Counted from the stretch's first letter, positions 7,677-15,557 are shown. The stretch is 19,683 nucleotides of DNA from Myxococcota bacterium (GCA_018821745.1 JAHJLU010000705.1:1-19683), one strand, 5' to 3'. The notes: a model not told the origin generated them from the sequence alone. Numbers and translations: made by a program.

Positions 7677-8999
7677 ATGAAAATATGTGTAATCGGAACC
7701 GGATATGTGGGCCTTGTAGCGGGAGCGGCCTTTGCTGATTTTGGCAATAATGTTACTTGTGTAGATATCAATGAAGAGAAAGTTGACATGCTCAACAGGG
7801 GTGAAATTCCCATTTACGAGCCTGGGCTCGACCGCATCGTGGAGCGAAACGCCGCCAAAGGTCGCCTGCTTTTTTCCACGGATATTTTGGGCTCCGTGAA
7901 GGATCGTCAGGTGGTATTTCTGGCCGTGGGGACCCCCCAGGGCGATGATGGAAACGCAAATCTTGCCTACCTCAAAGATGCTGCACTGAGTGTGGCCCAG
8001 GGTATCAATCAACTGACCATAGTCGTCAACAAGTCCACCGTCCCCGTGGGCACGGCGGAAGTAATTCAGGAAATATTCAATAAAAATAGCAAAGAAGAGG
8101 CCATCGTCATATCCAATCCCGAGTTTCTCAAGGAGGGCGATGCCATCAATGACTTTATGAAACCCGAACGGGTGATCATCGGCACCACCTCCGAGAGAGC
8201 GCGGCATATTATGGGAGAACTCTACGCGCCCTTTGTTCGATCCCGCAACCGCATCATTTTTATGGACGCCAAAAGTGCCGAACTGACCAAATACGCCTCC
8301 AACTCCTTTTTAGCCACCCGCATCTCCTTTATGAATGAGATTGCGCGGCTCTGTGATGTGGTCGGAGCTGATGTGGAGAGTGTGCGCAAGGGGATGGGCT
8401 CCGACTCGCGAATAGGACCCAAATTTCTCTATCCCGGGATTGGCTATGGAGGAAGTTGTTTCCCTAAAGACATCAGCGCAATACTCTATCTTTCACATAA
8501 ATTGGACACCCCCCTGCACGTGGTGGAATCCACCCACGCCGTCAATGACAGGCAAAAGGTCTATCTCGTGGAGAAGCTCCTGAGCAGGACCAAAGATGTG
8601 AAGGGTCTCACCGTTGGTATCCTGGGTCTCGCCTTCAAGCCCAACACCGACGACGTGCGGGAAGCACCCGCCCACAAAATTATCGAGAAGCTCCTCTCCC
8701 TCGGGGCCGTTGTCCGGGCATACGATCCCATAGCCATGGACAATTTTGCCCTGGAGCATCCCCAAAAAGAGGGGTCCCTCACCTACTGCAAAAATCTTTA
8801 TGAAACCGTCACCGGTTGTGACGCAACCTTCCTTTGTACCGAGTGGCATGAGCTGCAGCGTCCCGATTTTGCTAAAATCCACGACCTCATGAGGGGCAAT
8901 CTGCTCTTTGACGGTCGCAATGTCTGGTCCCAAAGTGAGGTCGCGGAAGCGGGATTCATCATGGAATGTGTGGGAAGACCCACCATTGAGGCAAAATAA
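7677..8999 (+). CDS. ugd: UDP-glucose 6-dehydrogenase
   Basis: NAD-dependent oxidation of UDP-glucose to UDP-glucuronate, a precursor for capsule, exopolysaccharide and modified LPS sugars. The 440 aa show the Rossmann motif GTGYVG (7-12), the second nucleotide-site landmark AVGTPQ (about 84-89), a central dimer helix with the conserved Lys and Asn in AELTKYASNSFLA (about 201-213), and the catalytic Cys261 in GYGGSCFPKD. A C-terminal UDP-binding domain follows, with FKPNTDDVREAPA (about 321-333). The length is normal. The ATG at 7677 has AGGTG a few bases upstream. It is followed by gltX after 2 nt, an unusual pairing. A related UDP-N-acetyl-sugar dehydrogenase is possible but less likely given the Ugd-type motifs. 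Confidence 0.93.
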   Translation: MKICVIGTGYVGLVAGAAFADFGNNVTCVDINEEKVDMLNRGEIPIYEPGLDRIVERNAAKGRLLFSTDILGSVKDRQVVFLAVGTPQGDDGNANLAYLKDAALSVAQGINQLTIVVNKSTVPVGTAEVIQEIFNKNSKEEAIVISNPEFLKEGDAINDFMKPERVIIGTTSERARHIMGELYAPFVRSRNRIIFMDAKSAELTKYASNSFLATRISFMNEIARLCDVVGADVESVRKGMGSDSRIGPKFLYPGIGYGGSCFPKDISAILYLSHKLDTPLHVVESTHAVNDRQKVYLVEKLLSRTKDVKGLTVGILGLAFKPNTDDVREAPAHKIIEKLLSLGAVVRAYDPIAMDNFALEHPQKEGSLTYCKNLYETVTGCDATFLCTEWHELQRPDFAKIHDLMRGNLLFDGRNVWSQSEVAEAGFIMECVGRPTIEAK

Positions 9000-9001
9000 G
9001 A

Positions 9002-10459
9002 ATGACTAAACCTGTCCGAACCAGAATCGCTCCTTCTCCAACGGGTGATCCCCATGTAGGGACCGCATATATAGCCCTCTTCAACTATGTGTTCGCAAAA
9101 AAACACGGAGGTTCATTCATTCTCCGCATCGAGGACACCGATCAGGCCAGGGCACGCAGTGACTCTGAAGGTGCCATCATGAAGAGCCTCCACTGGCTCG
9201 GGCTCTCCTGGGATGAGGGACCGGACGTGGGCGGCCCAAAGGGACCATACCGCCAGAGTGAGCGACAGACCATCTATCAGGAGCACGCACAGATTCTGCT
9301 TGATCGGGGGGAAGCCTACCGGTGTTTCTGCACCCCCGAGCGGCTGGGCATTCTTCGGGAAGAACAGCGACAGGCCAAGGGAAGAATGGGATACGATTAC
9401 CGGTGCCGTGATCTTTCCTCCCAGGAATCGGATAGGCGTGCCCAGGAAGGAGAGCCCTTCACGATCCGGCTCAAAATGCCCAAGGAAGGCTTTTCCCTCA
9501 TGACGGATCTCCTTCGGGGTGAAGTGCGACGGAGCTACGAGGAGCTTGATGACCAGGTCCTGCTGAAAAGTGACGGATTCCCTACCTATCACCTGGCCAA
9601 TGTGGTGGATGACCATCTCATGGAGATCACCCATGTCATCCGGGCCGAAGAGTGGATCCCTTCCACCCCCAAGCACATCCGCCTCTATGAAGCCTTCGGA
9701 TGGGAAGCCCCTGTCTGGATCCACATGCCGCTGCTGCGTAACCCCGACAAAAACAAATCAAAAATTTCCAAACGGAAAAACCCTGTCTCCCTCCTGTTTT
9801 ACAAGGAGGCGGGTATTTTACCGTCCGCGTTGGTCAATTTTCTGGCGCTCATGGGGTTCTCATTTGGGGAAGATGTGGAAAAATTCACCGTGGAGCAGAT
9901 GATAGAGGTGTTCTCCTTTGAGAAGGTGAGCCTGGGGGGTCCCGTCTTCGATCTTGACAAGCTCAACTGGATCAACGGTCTTTACATGCGTGATCTGAGT
10001 GAGGAGGCTCTGCTCGCAGAGATGGAGGCCATCTGGCTCAATCGCGCCTATTTCGCCAAGCTCCTCCCCCTTGTCCAGAATAGAATTAAAAATCTCAATG
10101 ATTTCATTGATCAAACTGCATTTTTCTTTAACGTGGAGCTTTCCTACGACACCCCCGATGGTCCCCTGCTCCTGCCGAAAAACAGGACACCCAAGGAGAT
10201 GGGGGAGGCACTCACCGAGGCAGCCGAGGCCATGGACAGAATGGAGTCCTGGACCATTGAAGCCATTGAAGCAGCCCTTCGCACTGTCGCCGAGGAGAAA
10301 AACCTGAAGGTAAAAGAGCTCTTCATGCCGGTGCGGGTGGCCATTTCCGGGAAAAAGGCCTCTCCTCCCCTCTTTGAATCCATCGAGGCCCTTGGGAAAG
10401 AGCGGGTTCGCTTTCGCCTCCGCAAAGCCGCCGAGTATGTGAAGACTCTCCAGTCCTGA
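9002..10459 (+). CDS. gltX: Glutamyl-tRNA synthetase
   Basis: Class Ic aminoacyl-tRNA synthetase charging tRNA-Glu (possibly also tRNA-Gln if the organism uses the amidotransferase route). The 485 aa carry the HIGH-like motif PSPTGDPHVG (11-20), LRIEDTDQAR (41-50) and the KMSKS-like KISKR (254-258). An anticodon-binding helical domain fills the C-terminal part. The zinc-type motif is partly present: Cys108-Phe-Cys110 and Tyr-Arg-Cys135, but the fourth ligand seen as His in E. coli is Asp here. The ATG at 9002 lies 2 nt after the ugd TAA, with GAGG about 11 nt upstream, so translation is probably coupled to ugd. I see no clear terminator in the 138 nt after it. Confidence 0.96.
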   Translation: MTKPVRTRIAPSPTGDPHVGTAYIALFNYVFAKKHGGSFILRIEDTDQARARSDSEGAIMKSLHWLGLSWDEGPDVGGPKGPYRQSERQTIYQEHAQILLDRGEAYRCFCTPERLGILREEQRQAKGRMGYDYRCRDLSSQESDRRAQEGEPFTIRLKMPKEGFSLMTDLLRGEVRRSYEELDDQVLLKSDGFPTYHLANVVDDHLMEITHVIRAEEWIPSTPKHIRLYEAFGWEAPVWIHMPLLRNPDKNKSKISKRKNPVSLLFYKEAGILPSALVNFLALMGFSFGEDVEKFTVEQMIEVFSFEKVSLGGPVFDLDKLNWINGLYMRDLSEEALLAEMEAIWLNRAYFAKLLPLVQNRIKNLNDFIDQTAFFFNVELSYDTPDGPLLLPKNRTPKEMGEALTEAAEAMDRMESWTIEAIEAALRTVAEEKNLKVKELFMPVRVAISGKKASPPLFESIEALGKERVRFRLRKAAEYVKTLQS

Positions 10460-10597
10460 GCGCCTCCCTGGCTTCTCTTTCAATGCATGACTACAGCAGG
10501 GGATCAAAACCCGCGGAGTTATAAGGGGCGTCCTTCATCAAAACAGTTGGTTGCCCGAAGCGAGCGGTCCCTGAGGTATTATTGTGGAGGGGGAAAA

Positions 10598-11023
10598 TTA
10601 ACGACGACGACGAACGCGAACAGTGCGGGTGGTGCGACGAGTGGTTCTTACATGACCACGACGGGTATGGCGCACAGTGCCTCTGCGACGATAGTTACGG
10701 CTGCGTACGGGGCGGCGATAGTAGCTGGGTCTGTGGTATCTGGTATGCCATCTGTTGTAACGGACGCGGTTCACTCTCCAGTAGCTGGTGGCGGCGCCGT
10801 AGTTTACCCAGGTGCTGGGGATGAACATCTGCATACCACTTCTGTAGTAGTAGGGACGGCCAAAGCTATCGAAATAGACCAGATTTCCATAGTAGTAGTA
10901 GGGGGTGTATCCACCGTAGCTGTAGGAAACGGTTCCTGACGGTGTGGCGCTCACAAGACAGCCCGAGGCTGCGGTGACCACTGCCAATGCCATAATAGTA
11001 CCAAGTACGAGAACTTTCTTCAT
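10598..11023 (-). CDS. Small Tyr/Arg-rich lipoprotein of unknown function
   Basis: 141 aa. The N-terminus MKKVLVLGTIMALAVV is a signal peptide ending in the lipobox AASGC, with Cys22 the likely lipidated residue. The middle (about 30-95) is dominated by Tyr with Gly, Ser and Asn (YSYGGYTPYYYYG, PYYYRSG). The last 50 residues are mostly Arg, Thr and His, ending RVRRRR. No catalytic motif is seen. ATG at 11023 has a perfect AAAGGAG 6 nt upstream and its own candidate promoter. The basic tail suggests binding to an anionic partner such as LPS, peptidoglycan, polysaccharide or nucleic acid on the periplasmic or outer face; this is inference. The plus strand here also has a long open frame, which I regard as a by-product of the biased composition. 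Confidence 0.8.
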   Translation of the reverse strand: MKKVLVLGTIMALAVVTAASGCLVSATPSGTVSYSYGGYTPYYYYGNLVYFDSFGRPYYYRSGMQMFIPSTWVNYGAATSYWRVNRVRYNRWHTRYHRPSYYRRPVRSRNYRRRGTVRHTRRGHVRTTRRTTRTVRVRRRR

Positions 11024-11037
11024 AGGTGCTCCTTTCG

Positions 11038-11066
11038 GTTAACGAACTGACGTTAAACTGGGTTAA
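11038..11066. repeat. Three GTTAA direct repeats in the lipoprotein leader
   Basis: GTTAAC at 11038, GTTAA at 11052 and GTTAA at 11062 (plus strand). The first two extend to GTTAACGAACTG and GTTAAACTG. They lie between the predicted start of transcription and the Shine-Dalgarno of the gene starting at 11023, where a repressor or RNA-level control could act. They may also be chance in an AT-rich leader. Confidence 0.25.
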
Positions 11067-11071
11067 GAAAA

Positions 11072-11100
11072 TTAGTAGTGACGAAACCTGAAATAGTCAA
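11072..11100 (-). promoter_or_regulatory. Candidate sigma70 promoter of the Tyr/Arg-rich lipoprotein
   Basis: On the minus strand TTGACT (11100-11095; 5 of 6 to consensus), a 17-nt spacer, then TACTAA (11077-11072). Transcription would begin near 11065, about 40 nt before the ATG at 11023. Position, spacing and the AT-rich setting support it; the -10 box is weak. Confidence 0.42.
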
Positions 11101-11210
11101 CACAATTTCTTTTGCAAATACGCAGGGGGTCAACACCCTATTCAAGAGCTCCTGTTATTTTTGCATTTTTTTTTCCCGGGTCTTGAAATCAACCGGCAAA
11201 CAATGGAGAA

Positions 11211-11771
11211 TCAAAGGGTAAATATTTGAAAATCAAATCCTTTATCTGAAATCTCCAGGGTCGCCAGGGATGGGGAGGGGCCAAAGGTACCCGAGGGGTC
11301 CAGGCGGGGGAAACAGAGGGAACCGGGATTGAGAAACCGGATACTGTCCCGGATATGGTCACGGGGAACGTGGGTGTGCCCATAGAGCACCGCATCCAGC
11401 GGTTGATCGGTGACGCTTCGGATAATGCGCAGGGCCCGGGGTTCCACGAAGTCATATCCGCCGCCGCTCCCATGGACCATTCCCACGGAATAGGGACCGC
11501 ACCCGAGCAGGATAACGTGGGGATGCTGGAGCATGCGGTCGTTATTGCCCTGAACAGTGATTATCCGGTATCCCAGGGCTTCGATATCGTTGAGAACCGC
11601 GGGATGGGTCACATCACCCATATGGAGTATACTATCCACTCCTTTGAAGTACAGGGCGAACTCTCTGTCCATTCCATCGGGCAGAGAGGTGGAGTGAGTA
11701 TCACTGATCACGCCGAGTCGGCAGGGAAAGGGGATGTTCACTCGTTTAAACCGGAGTATGGCAGTCATCAT
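11211..11771 (-). CDS. YfcE/MJ0936-like metallophosphoesterase
   Basis: Calcineurin-like phosphoesterase of the small YfcE/MJ0936 type, a family hydrolysing phosphodiesters with a dinuclear metal centre; the cellular substrate is unknown. All metal-ligand motifs are present: SDTH (Asp24, His26), MGD (Asp53), GNND (Asn77, Asp78), VHGSGG (His100) and GHTH further on, followed by NPGSL. The length of 186 aa is typical. The start is uncertain. ATG at 11771 (first of two adjacent ATGs) is chosen, with AAGGGTG about 12 nt upstream; the open frame extends to 11843, and a later GTG closer to the CRLGVISDTH core is possible. It is transcribed divergently from recD2, with a candidate promoter at 11876-11904. 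Confidence 0.87.
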   Translation of the reverse strand: MMTAILRFKRVNIPFPCRLGVISDTHSTSLPDGMDREFALYFKGVDSILHMGDVTHPAVLNDIEALGYRIITVQGNNDRMLQHPHVILLGCGPYSVGMVHGSGGGYDFVEPRALRIIRSVTDQPLDAVLYGHTHVPRDHIRDSIRFLNPGSLCFPRLDPSGTFGPSPSLATLEISDKGFDFQIFTL

Positions 11772-11875
11772 AAAAAATCGATTCACCCTTGAGAAGCAGG
11801 TAATGGCGACAAACCTGAGGCATGAGAACCCGTGGGGCCGCATGAAACAGGGGGCCCGCAGACCGTCAGGCAGTT

Positions 11876-11904
11876 AAAATAAAGTAATTTGATTGGAAAA
11901 TCAA
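11876..11904. promoter_or_regulatory. Overlapping divergent promoter elements and TTGATT dyad upstream of recD2
   Basis: A perfect dyad TTGATT-GGAA-AATCAA occupies 11889-11904, 14 nt before the recD2 ATG. Read on the minus strand, its TTGATT is a possible -35 box, 17 nt from TATTTT (11881-11876), for the phosphoesterase gene. Read on the plus strand, TAAAAT (11875-11880) resembles a -10 box for recD2, but no good -35 precedes it. A GC-rich inverted repeat GGGCC-N13-GGCCC lies just upstream (about 11835-11857). Operator function is inferred. Confidence 0.35.
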
Positions 11905-11918
11905 TAACTGGATGGTAA

Positions 11919-14138
11919 ATGTATTCATATCCGTTCACGAGGTACCCCGTGCGCAAACCCTACGAAACACTGACCCTGCCCGGATCCCATGTCACAATCA
12001 GTAAATCTTTGATCTCACTCACTGGTGAAATCATCTCCCGGATCTTCGTAAAAGAGGAGACCGGCTTTGCCATTTGCCGCTTCTTGCCCGCAGGAGAAAA
12101 GGAGCCCGTGACTGTCCTCGGGACCCTTGGAGAAATCTCCGAGGGCCTCTGGCTCACCATCGAGGGGGAGTGGGAGACGAACCAAAAATATGGAGACCAG
12201 CTGCGGATCTCCCATTTTCGCGTTACTGATCCCAAATCCCGGGAGGGAATGATTCGGTTCCTCTCTTCCTCACTCATACGAGGTATTGGTCCGAGCACGG
12301 CCGAGAAGATAGTGAACGCTTTTGGCGACACCACCTTCTCTATCCTGGATAAAAAACCCCATCGCCTGCAGGAAATAAGCGGGATTGGTCCGCGTAAGGC
12401 AGAAAAAATTATCGACACGTGGAAAACCCACCGGCACCTGTCACAGGCCATGGTGTATCTGCAGGGGTACGGTGTGGGTCCCGCCACCGCCCATCGCATT
12501 ATCAAAAGGTACAAAGAAGAGACCGTAGAGATTATCAGCAACGATCCCTACCGTCTGGCGGAGGACGTGTGGGGGATCGGGTTCAGAACTGCGGACCGCA
12601 TCGCCCTCTCCATGGGCGTTCTGCCCGATTCACCAAAACGCATACAGGAGGCGCTGGTTTTCACCCTCTCACAGAGCGTCATGGAAGGGCACACCTATCT
12701 TCCCCAAGAGATCCTTTTCACCGGATGCCTTTCCCTGCTGGATCCCATCCACCCCGATCTGGATGACCACCTTCAAATCCTTGTGGAGAATCAGCGTCTG
12801 AAAATAGAGGAGGACCGATGCTACACGCTTCGCATGTGGCATGCAGAGATGAGCCTCACGTCACAGGTGCAGCGGATCATGCGTTCCCACAGACCCCTTG
12901 CGGGCATCACAATCACCCACGCCGGTGATATTTCTCTCTCGCCGGAGCAGCAGCAGGCTGTGGAGTCTGCATTTTTGGGAGGAATTACCATTATCACCGG
13001 GGGCCCGGGGACTGGAAAAACAACCCTGGTGAAGGCCATTGTGGAGAAGGCCGGGGCCATGGGCCATGGAGTTGTCCTGTCCGCACCAACGGGGCGTGCC
13101 GCCAAGAGGCTGAGCGAAGCCGCCGGCATGGAAGCCAAAACTCTCCACCGCCTGCTGGAGTATGACCCCAGAGTGTCTCGGTTTACCCGGGGGCTTGACA
13201 ATCCACTGGAGGGGAGTTTTTTCATCACCGATGAGGTCTCCATGGTGGATCTGCCCCTCATGAATGCCTTTGCCAGGGCCATCCCACAGGGAGCCTCACT
13301 GGTGCTGGTGGGAGATGTGAACCAGCTGCCCTCCGTAGGCCCGGGGACCGTGCTCAAGAGTTTCATCCAGTCAGGCAGGATCCCTACCTTCCGCCTCACA
13401 ACCATCTACCGTCAGGCTGCCCAGAGCGCCATCATCCGCTGCTCTCACCAGATCCTCACCGGTGAAAAAATTGACCATGGAAAGGGGATCCTGGGTGATT
13501 TTTTCTTCATTGAACGGGACGATCCCGAAGAAATTGCCCACCTCATAACCCACCTGGTTTCGGAACGCATACCCGGGACCTATGGTCTGCATCCCCTGTG
13601 GGAGATCCAGGTCCTGGTCCCTCGGCACAAGGGAGATCTGGGAACGGAGCGCTTTAACAGGTTGCTCCAGGGGGCACTCAACCCCAAGGGTCAACTTTTT
13701 TCCTGTTATTCCAGTGAGTGGCGCGTGGGCGACAAGGTGCTTCAGACGAAAAACAATTATGATGTTAATGTATTCAACGGTGATATGGGGGTCATCGAGG
13801 CAGTGGATCTGGAGGAGGGGACCATCACTATCCGCTATGATGACCGAACCCTCACGAGGCCCCTGGGTGATCTCACAGAGATGGTCCCCGCCTACGCCAT
13901 CTCCATCCACAAATCCCAGGGGAGTGAGTACCCCGCCGTGGTTATCCCCCTGCACACACAGCACTCCATCATGCTCCAGCGAAACCTTCTGTATACAGCC
14001 GTCACCCGCGCCCGAAAACTGGTCGTGATCGTGGGATCACAAAAAGCTTTGAGGCTGGCGGTATCCAACAATTTTCAGGTTGTGAGAAATGAGACCCTCT
14101 CTTCCCGTCTCGCACAGATTCCCGCTGATTCACCCTGA
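11919..14138 (+). CDS. recD2: RecD2-type superfamily 1B DNA helicase
   Basis: 5'-3' DNA helicase of the RecD2 group, which works without RecB/RecC and is linked to DNA repair and replication-fork stability. The 739 aa show an N-terminal OB-like region (about 30-105), then helix-hairpin-helix motifs IRGIGPSTAEKIV (about 120), ISGIGPRKAEKII (about 153), YGVGPATAHRII (about 184) and WGIGFRTADRIA (about 218). The helicase core has Walker A GGPGTGKTT (361-369), APTGRAAKR (about 389-397), Walker B FITDEVSMVD (about 435-444) and GDVNQLPSVGPG (about 465-476). Its C-terminal motifs are SIHKSQGSEYP (about 662) and LLYTAVTRARK (about 690). The extended N-terminus before the helicase core is what separates RecD2 from RecD. 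ATG at 11919 has only a weak GGATGG upstream, so a slightly later start is possible. The next gene is 169 nt away. Confidence 0.93.
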   Translation: MYSYPFTRYPVRKPYETLTLPGSHVTISKSLISLTGEIISRIFVKEETGFAICRFLPAGEKEPVTVLGTLGEISEGLWLTIEGEWETNQKYGDQLRISHFRVTDPKSREGMIRFLSSSLIRGIGPSTAEKIVNAFGDTTFSILDKKPHRLQEISGIGPRKAEKIIDTWKTHRHLSQAMVYLQGYGVGPATAHRIIKRYKEETVEIISNDPYRLAEDVWGIGFRTADRIALSMGVLPDSPKRIQEALVFTLSQSVMEGHTYLPQEILFTGCLSLLDPIHPDLDDHLQILVENQRLKIEEDRCYTLRMWHAEMSLTSQVQRIMRSHRPLAGITITHAGDISLSPEQQQAVESAFLGGITIITGGPGTGKTTLVKAIVEKAGAMGHGVVLSAPTGRAAKRLSEAAGMEAKTLHRLLEYDPRVSRFTRGLDNPLEGSFFITDEVSMVDLPLMNAFARAIPQGASLVLVGDVNQLPSVGPGTVLKSFIQSGRIPTFRLTTIYRQAAQSAIIRCSHQILTGEKIDHGKGILGDFFFIERDDPEEIAHLITHLVSERIPGTYGLHPLWEIQVLVPRHKGDLGTERFNRLLQGALNPKGQLFSCYSSEWRVGDKVLQTKNNYDVNVFNGDMGVIEAVDLEEGTITIRYDDRTLTRPLGDLTEMVPAYAISIHKSQGSEYPAVVIPLHTQHSIMLQRNLLYTAVTRARKLVVIVGSQKALRLAVSNNFQVVRNETLSSRLAQIPADSP

Positions 14139-14307
14139 GACAGCGTGATCATCCCCATTCTTGCAGGGTGTATTTCTGTGCAGCCCCGTGGCGCTCGCAC
14201 TTTTCGCACAATTCTTGGTCCAAAAATTTGCCAAGGGCCTCTGTGCCACATAGAATCAGGCGAGAATCCGAAGCGGCCTTTGGATGTCTCGAAAGGAGAA
14301 AACTATC

Positions 14308-14844
14308 ATGAGCCTTTTAGCCCAGGGCACCATTGAACTTCTTAAATGTCCCGTCTGCGGTGCCAAAGTTACGCAGATGCGTCGGGGTCGTTGTGTGTCC
14401 TGCTACAGTAACTGGATTGAGAGTCAACCTGTGGCCGTGGGAGCATCCTGCAGAGTATGCGGCGAGCGGCGCAGACAAAATATCCAGCGCGTGGAATTGC
14501 TCGGCCGGTGGTATTATATGTGCCACCTGTGTGCCTATAAAGCCCAGCGTCTTGATCCCATGCCAAAACACATAGAGGGTGTGAAGGCCAATCTTCTGCG
14601 GACCCGTCGCCACAGCGACCGGCGTATAGGAAAGGATGATCTGCGGGAGATCAAAAGGGAGCGCAGAGTGGGCGAGCGCAGAGTGATCCTTTTGGACGAA
14701 GGGGATCTCCTTTATGATGATGATATCTTTCTCGACTACGATGAGCCCGTGGATGAAGGCGAATCCACCGCTGTCTTCGAGAAATTTACCATGGCGGATC
14801 TTGCAGACGAATCCCCCTCCCAGGATCTGGAACTGGAACTATGA
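14308..14844 (+). CDS. Four-CxxC zinc-ribbon protein with basic and acidic tail
   Basis: 178 aa; no enzyme motif is recognised. Four CxxC pairs at Cys14/17, Cys29/32, Cys48/51 and Cys72/75 should form two zinc ribbons, spaced by Trp/Tyr-rich segments (VELLGRWYYMCHLC). A highly basic stretch (about 95-132) contains repeated Arg-pair motifs: RRHSDRRIG, KRERRVGERR. An acidic tail (about 136-178) ends ELEL. I recall similar zinc-ribbon/RLDPMP proteins from Myxococcota and deltaproteobacteria, described as hypothetical. ATG at 14308 is chosen because AAAGGAG lies 9 nt upstream; an ATG at 14284 precedes that Shine-Dalgarno. The stop overlaps the SDR start by ATGA, so the two are coupled. Zinc ribbon plus basic arm suggests nucleic-acid or ribosome binding, which is inference. 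Confidence 0.85.
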   Translation: MSLLAQGTIELLKCPVCGAKVTQMRRGRCVSCYSNWIESQPVAVGASCRVCGERRRQNIQRVELLGRWYYMCHLCAYKAQRLDPMPKHIEGVKANLLRTRRHSDRRIGKDDLREIKRERRVGERRVILLDEGDLLYDDDIFLDYDEPVDEGESTAVFEKFTMADLADESPSQDLELEL

Positions 14845-15557
14845 GCAGCCCCGGATGCGCCCTCCTTTTAGGAGCGACGGGTGTACTTGGAACTGCAATT
14901 ACCCGCTATCTTTCAACAAAAAAGGGGATGGAACGCATGATCCTTGTGGGAAGGGATCAGAAAAAGCTGCGAGATCTCGCAGCGACCGTATCCGGTGAGG
15001 CGCTTACGGTTGAGACCGTCCACCTTCCTTCCACCCTTGAGGCCTATTCCACTCTCGGTGCCCGCATTCCCGCCGGAACCGTGGATCTCCTCGTTATCCC
15101 CATGGGGTTTCATCAGCCTTCTCCCCTGGGAACAGCGCCGAAGAGACTGGAAACTATCCTCTTCGCGAATCTCATGGGACCTCTTGTGGCAATCCACCAG
15201 ATCGCTCCCGGGATGTCCCGTGGTTCTGTTGTCCTCTTCGGTGATGCCATGGCCAATCGTCCCATGGCCGGTTTTTCGGCTTACTATGCCGCAAAGGCAG
15301 CCCTGCAGTCTCTTGTCTCGAGCCTTTCGAGCGAACTGGCGCCAAACATTCGTATCAACGCCCTGCTCCCTGGCATCATGAATATCAAGCCTGTGGCACC
15401 TCCCGATGCTTCAAAGCGATGGTCCGGCAAAGTCCCTCTCGGATACCTGGGCGGGAATGAGCCCCTGCTCCTGAGCCTTGACCTACTCCTGGAAAACAAT
15501 TACCTCACCGGGTCCCTCCTCACGGTTGATGGAGGAGCCTCCACGGCCCCCGTGTAA
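14841..15557 (+). CDS. Short-chain dehydrogenase/reductase, pteridine reductase-like
   Basis: 238-aa Rossmann-fold oxidoreductase. The cofactor loop is GATGVLG (11-17), with Arg in LVGRD (about 35-39), suggesting NADPH. The catalytic part reads FGDAMANRPMAGFSAYYAAKAAL: Tyr148 and Lys152 form YxxxK, and the residue 13 positions before Tyr, Ser in classical SDRs, is Asp135. The same D-x(12)-Y-x(3)-K spacing, with a DAM-x-N-x-P segment, is characteristic of PTR1-type pteridine reductases (Asp181/Tyr194/Lys198 in Leishmania), and FolM is a bacterial relative. The NAG motif of classical SDRs is replaced by IPMG. The C-terminus LTVDGG is standard for SDRs. The ATG overlaps the zinc-ribbon stop. Reduction of dihydropterin or dihydrofolate is a reasonable guess; other substrates are possible. 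Confidence 0.85.
   Translation: MSSPGCALLLGATGVLGTAITRYLSTKKGMERMILVGRDQKKLRDLAATVSGEALTVETVHLPSTLEAYSTLGARIPAGTVDLLVIPMGFHQPSPLGTAPKRLETILFANLMGPLVAIHQIAPGMSRGSVVLFGDAMANRPMAGFSAYYAAKAALQSLVSSLSSELAPNIRINALLPGIMNIKPVAPPDASKRWSGKVPLGYLGGNEPLLLSLDLLLENNYLTGSLLTVDGGASTAPV

Noticed and set aside
10460..10597. Search for a bidirectional terminator between gltX and the lipoprotein gene
   Set aside because: Only short GC pairings (for example CCG-N7-CGG) and no adjacent T-run were found on either strand.
10487..10939. Long plus-strand open frame opposite the Tyr/Arg-rich lipoprotein
   Set aside because: Its Thr/Val/Gly/Ser-rich composition is what the complement of Arg- and Tyr-rich codons would give. 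It lacks a good ribosome site, and the minus-strand gene has a signal peptide and perfect Shine-Dalgarno.
11165..11195. T-run followed by the CCGG-based hairpin as a terminator
   Set aside because: The T-run precedes the hairpin on the plus strand and becomes an A-run after it on the minus strand, the wrong order for intrinsic termination in either direction.
14211..14240. Possible sigma54 promoter (TTGGTCC to TTTGCC) with CTTGG/CCAAG inverted repeat before the zinc-ribbon gene
   Set aside because: The distance between the GG and GC elements is one base longer than the strict sigma54 spacing, and the rest of the -24 box does not match.
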